DNA of 22,856 bases from the NCBI GenBank assembly GCA_003577005.1, contig QEUW01000127.1, positions 1 through 22,856 of the forward strand. Direction: 5' to 3'. The notes below the pieces were generated by a model that had not been told where the DNA came from, did no database searches, and saw nothing but the letters and a program-made list of their open reading frames with translations. The position numbers were made by a program, and so were the translations under genes. This document shows positions 20,994-22,856 of the stretch, one piece after another; position 1 is the stretch's first letter, and every line of letters begins with the position of its first letter. This DNA is from Chloroflexota bacterium. Lineage in GTDB: Bacteria; Chloroflexota; Anaerolineae; Caldilineales; Caldilineaceae.

Positions 20994-22784
20994 ATGTCAG
21001 TGCTCCTGAAGCAACTGGGTCCTTATCATCTACACGAAGAGATAAGTTCAGATAACGGTATACTGGTTTATTATGTCACGGATACCAGGACGCGGCAAGA
21101 ACATCTACTCTATCTACTTGATTCATGGACAGGACCCGATGCGCTACCCGTTGAACACTTCTTCAAAGCTGTAGAGGCCGCACGGCACCTACGGCACCCC
21201 CATATCCTAACCTTTGCTGAGAGCGGCGAGCTAGATGGTTACCACTATGCCGCAACACAGCCGTTGTACGGTGTATCGTTGGCCCATGAACTCCGGTACG
21301 GTGCCACTTTCTCTGTTCCGGCTGTGACGGCGATTGTGCAACAGATAGCCGCCGCGCTCGATTACGCCTACGGGCAGGGCTTTCTGCACGGCGCCCTCTC
21401 TCCCGATGAGATTTGGATTGCCGAAAATGGGAGGGTACAGGTTAGCGGGTTCTGCATCGCCCAGGCTGCTAGACAATACTTGACGGCAAGCAGCGACGGG
21501 GTTGCCAAGGAGAGCCTTGCGCCCGACGTATCACCCTATGTGGCGCCTGAGCAGGCACAGGGCGCAGACTTCAGCGACCAAAGCGCCGATGTCTACAGTC
21601 TCTGCGCTGTCACTTATGCCATGTTGATGGGGCGACCGCCCTCTGAGGATGAGCAACGGTTGCTGCGTGAACAGAGCATCCATCAACCTCCCGCACTCTC
21701 TCAACAGAGCCGGCCTGATCTGCTGCCACTGGCTGCTACGGTGCTTCAGTTTGGGCTTGCTAAGGACCCAAGCACACGCTATGGGGCGGCAGGCGAATTT
21801 GCCAGCGCATTTGCCAGGGCGCACGAGGTAAGTCGAAGTGAAGCGACCGGCGTATACGCAAATCCGCTCGCCCGGCTTCAGGATCTATGGGTTACATCCG
21901 AATCGATCCGCACCCGCTATGGCTTGCTGGTAGCCGTGCCGTTGTTGATCATCGTGGTGCTGGTCGGTATGCTCTTTGTCAGCCGGTCGTTTAGCAGCGC
22001 CTCATCCTCACAGATCGGTCTGAGGGCAACAGAGGCTACAGTTGAAACTAGCGTGCCTACACCTGTAAACGCTGAGGTGGTCAGTGCAGCACCTATGCTC
22101 GATGACGCTCAGCAAACCGCCGCAACGACTGCACCCACCGTTGAACCGCCGCCGGCTACCGCCACCACGGCGCCCACGGTGGAGACGCCTGAACCAACGC
22201 CTACGGTGGAGCAAAGCCTCGCCCCAGTCGCACCTCCGCTAGAAACCACGGTAGCGACCGTCACAGTTGAGGCCGAACCCGTTGTTGCACTCACATCTAC
22301 AGTCGCTGTCAGCGAGACGGTTGTCGTAACCAGCACACCCACCACCGTGACACAGCCGTTGGCGGCGTTTGTCCGCACCCTTGCAGGTCAAATCATCGAG
22401 AACGTTGGCCCGTTGACGATCACCACACCGATTGAGAGCGAACCGGTAGCTGACGCGCCCAGCGAAGAGCCGCAACCGACCCCAGAAGCAGAGCATGGCC
22501 AACAGGCTGAGTCGGCCACCGATTCGGGTCTCCATCTGCCACTCGTGATGCAAAGTATCTATGCCGAAGGGATCGTCAACCAGACTGCCAATCTGCGCGC
22601 CGGGCCAGGCACTTCTTTTGGGATTATGGCAATCGCACAGCGCGGCCAACATCTCACAGTGGTTGCCTGCAACGAGGATTGCAGTTGGTATCAACTCGCC
22701 GGTGGAGAGTGGATCGCCGCCTTTCTCGTCGACCTCGTAGCCAAACTCTCAGAGCCTCTGCCGGTGGCAACGCCCACCCCATAG
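20994..22784 (+). CDS. transmembrane pseudokinase with extracellular SH3b domain
   Basis: About 597 residues. Residues 5-270 have the layout of bacterial Ser/Thr kinases: QLGPYHLHEEISSDNGILVY, AVEAARHLRHPHILTFAESG, then the degenerate catalytic loop GFLHGALSPDEIWIAENGRV, a DFG position reading VSGFCIAQAA, the APE-like SPYVAPEQAQG, and SADVYSLCAVTYAMLMGRPP. The catalytic Asp of HRD is Ala (HGA), the DFG Asp is absent and no VAIK-type Lys is seen (LLYLLD), so phosphotransfer is very unlikely. One membrane segment (about 308-330, LLVAVPLLIIVVLVGMLF) leads to a Thr/Pro-rich linker and a C-terminal SH3b domain (about 525-585, NQTANLRAGPGTSFGIM). This suggests a sensor or scaffold linking the envelope to the cytoplasm. 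Start uncertain: ATG at 20979 sits directly on AAGAAGGA, and ATG at 20994 is 16 nt after it. Confidence 0.88.
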   Translation: MSVLLKQLGPYHLHEEISSDNGILVYYVTDTRTRQEHLLYLLDSWTGPDALPVEHFFKAVEAARHLRHPHILTFAESGELDGYHYAATQPLYGVSLAHELRYGATFSVPAVTAIVQQIAAALDYAYGQGFLHGALSPDEIWIAENGRVQVSGFCIAQAARQYLTASSDGVAKESLAPDVSPYVAPEQAQGADFSDQSADVYSLCAVTYAMLMGRPPSEDEQRLLREQSIHQPPALSQQSRPDLLPLAATVLQFGLAKDPSTRYGAAGEFASAFARAHEVSRSEATGVYANPLARLQDLWVTSESIRTRYGLLVAVPLLIIVVLVGMLFVSRSFSSASSSQIGLRATEATVETSVPTPVNAEVVSAAPMLDDAQQTAATTAPTVEPPPATATTAPTVETPEPTPTVEQSLAPVAPPLETTVATVTVEAEPVVALTSTVAVSETVVVTSTPTTVTQPLAAFVRTLAGQIIENVGPLTITTPIESEPVADAPSEEPQPTPEAEHGQQAESATDSGLHLPLVMQSIYAEGIVNQTANLRAGPGTSFGIMAIAQRGQHLTVVACNEDCSWYQLAGGEWIAAFLVDLVAKLSEPLPVATPTP

Positions 22785-22856
22785 CTGGATCCGATTGGCC
22801 AGTGTGCTTGCGCTCTCGATTGCCGTTGCCGATGAAATTTGCCGGACCTGGCGGGC
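22785..22856. other. end of window, no supported gene
   Basis: The last 72 nt after the pseudokinase stop hold no clear feature. An ATG at 22832 opens a plus-strand frame (MKFAGPGG) that runs off the edge, but it has no ribosome site and cannot be judged. Confidence 0.5.

Overview
The window (GC-rich bacterial DNA, dense genes, ATG/GTG/TTG starts) looks like a chromosome segment of a filamentous Chloroflexota, probably Anaerolineae/Caldilineae-like. This is an inference from the mix of genes: 40-residue TPR repeats, Uma2 and PIN proteins, single-membrane-anchored proteins with long Thr/Pro linkers, a PQQ-type propeller, LLM flavin oxidoreductases, PhyH, sulfatase, creatininase and an FabL-type enoyl reductase. 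No marker gene (rRNA, ribosomal protein) is present, so the taxon is not proven. No tRNA, CRISPR array, transposase or phage module was seen.

Layout. 1-1185: the 3' part of a TPR gene whose end looks replaced by unrelated DNA, an opposite-strand 57-residue ORF, and a gene-poor stretch full of inverted repeats. 1186-2427: a PIN protein, two intergenic hairpins and a Uma2 nuclease. 2450-5906: a membrane-anchored PQQ-like propeller protein overlapping a GT-C/DUF2029-like membrane protein. 5952-7254: an RpiR-type regulator (minus), divergent from a polysaccharide deacetylase lipoprotein; their promoters appear to share one palindromic -10 box. 7252-10406 (plus): deacetylase, FabL-like enoyl-ACP reductase and an LLM oxidoreductase, probably one transcription unit. 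10440-16280 (all minus): Nudix, sulfatase, creatininase-family hydrolase, aldolase remnant, divergent PRPP synthetase and DUF2254 membrane protein. 16510-20700 (plus): secreted LysM-alpha/beta hydrolase, second LLM oxidoreductase, membrane-anchored alpha/beta hydrolase, then PhyH dioxygenase with its own promoter. 20994-22784: a transmembrane pseudokinase with an extracellular SH3b domain.

Working together. The sulfatase, creatininase-family hydrolase, two LLM oxidoreductases, PhyH dioxygenase, alpha/beta hydrolases and the HpcH/HpaI aldolase remnant suggest a catabolic neighbourhood for organic substrates. The deacetylase, LysM hydrolase, propeller protein and pseudokinase act at or outside the membrane and share Thr/Pro-rich linkers. 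No single pathway can be assembled from the sequence alone.

The most interesting signals are the pseudokinase that has lost its Lys, HRD and DFG residues, the overlapping divergent promoters at 7105-7154, the divergent PRPP synthetase without the usual active-site His, and at least five different perfect or near-perfect intergenic hairpins of unrelated sequence.
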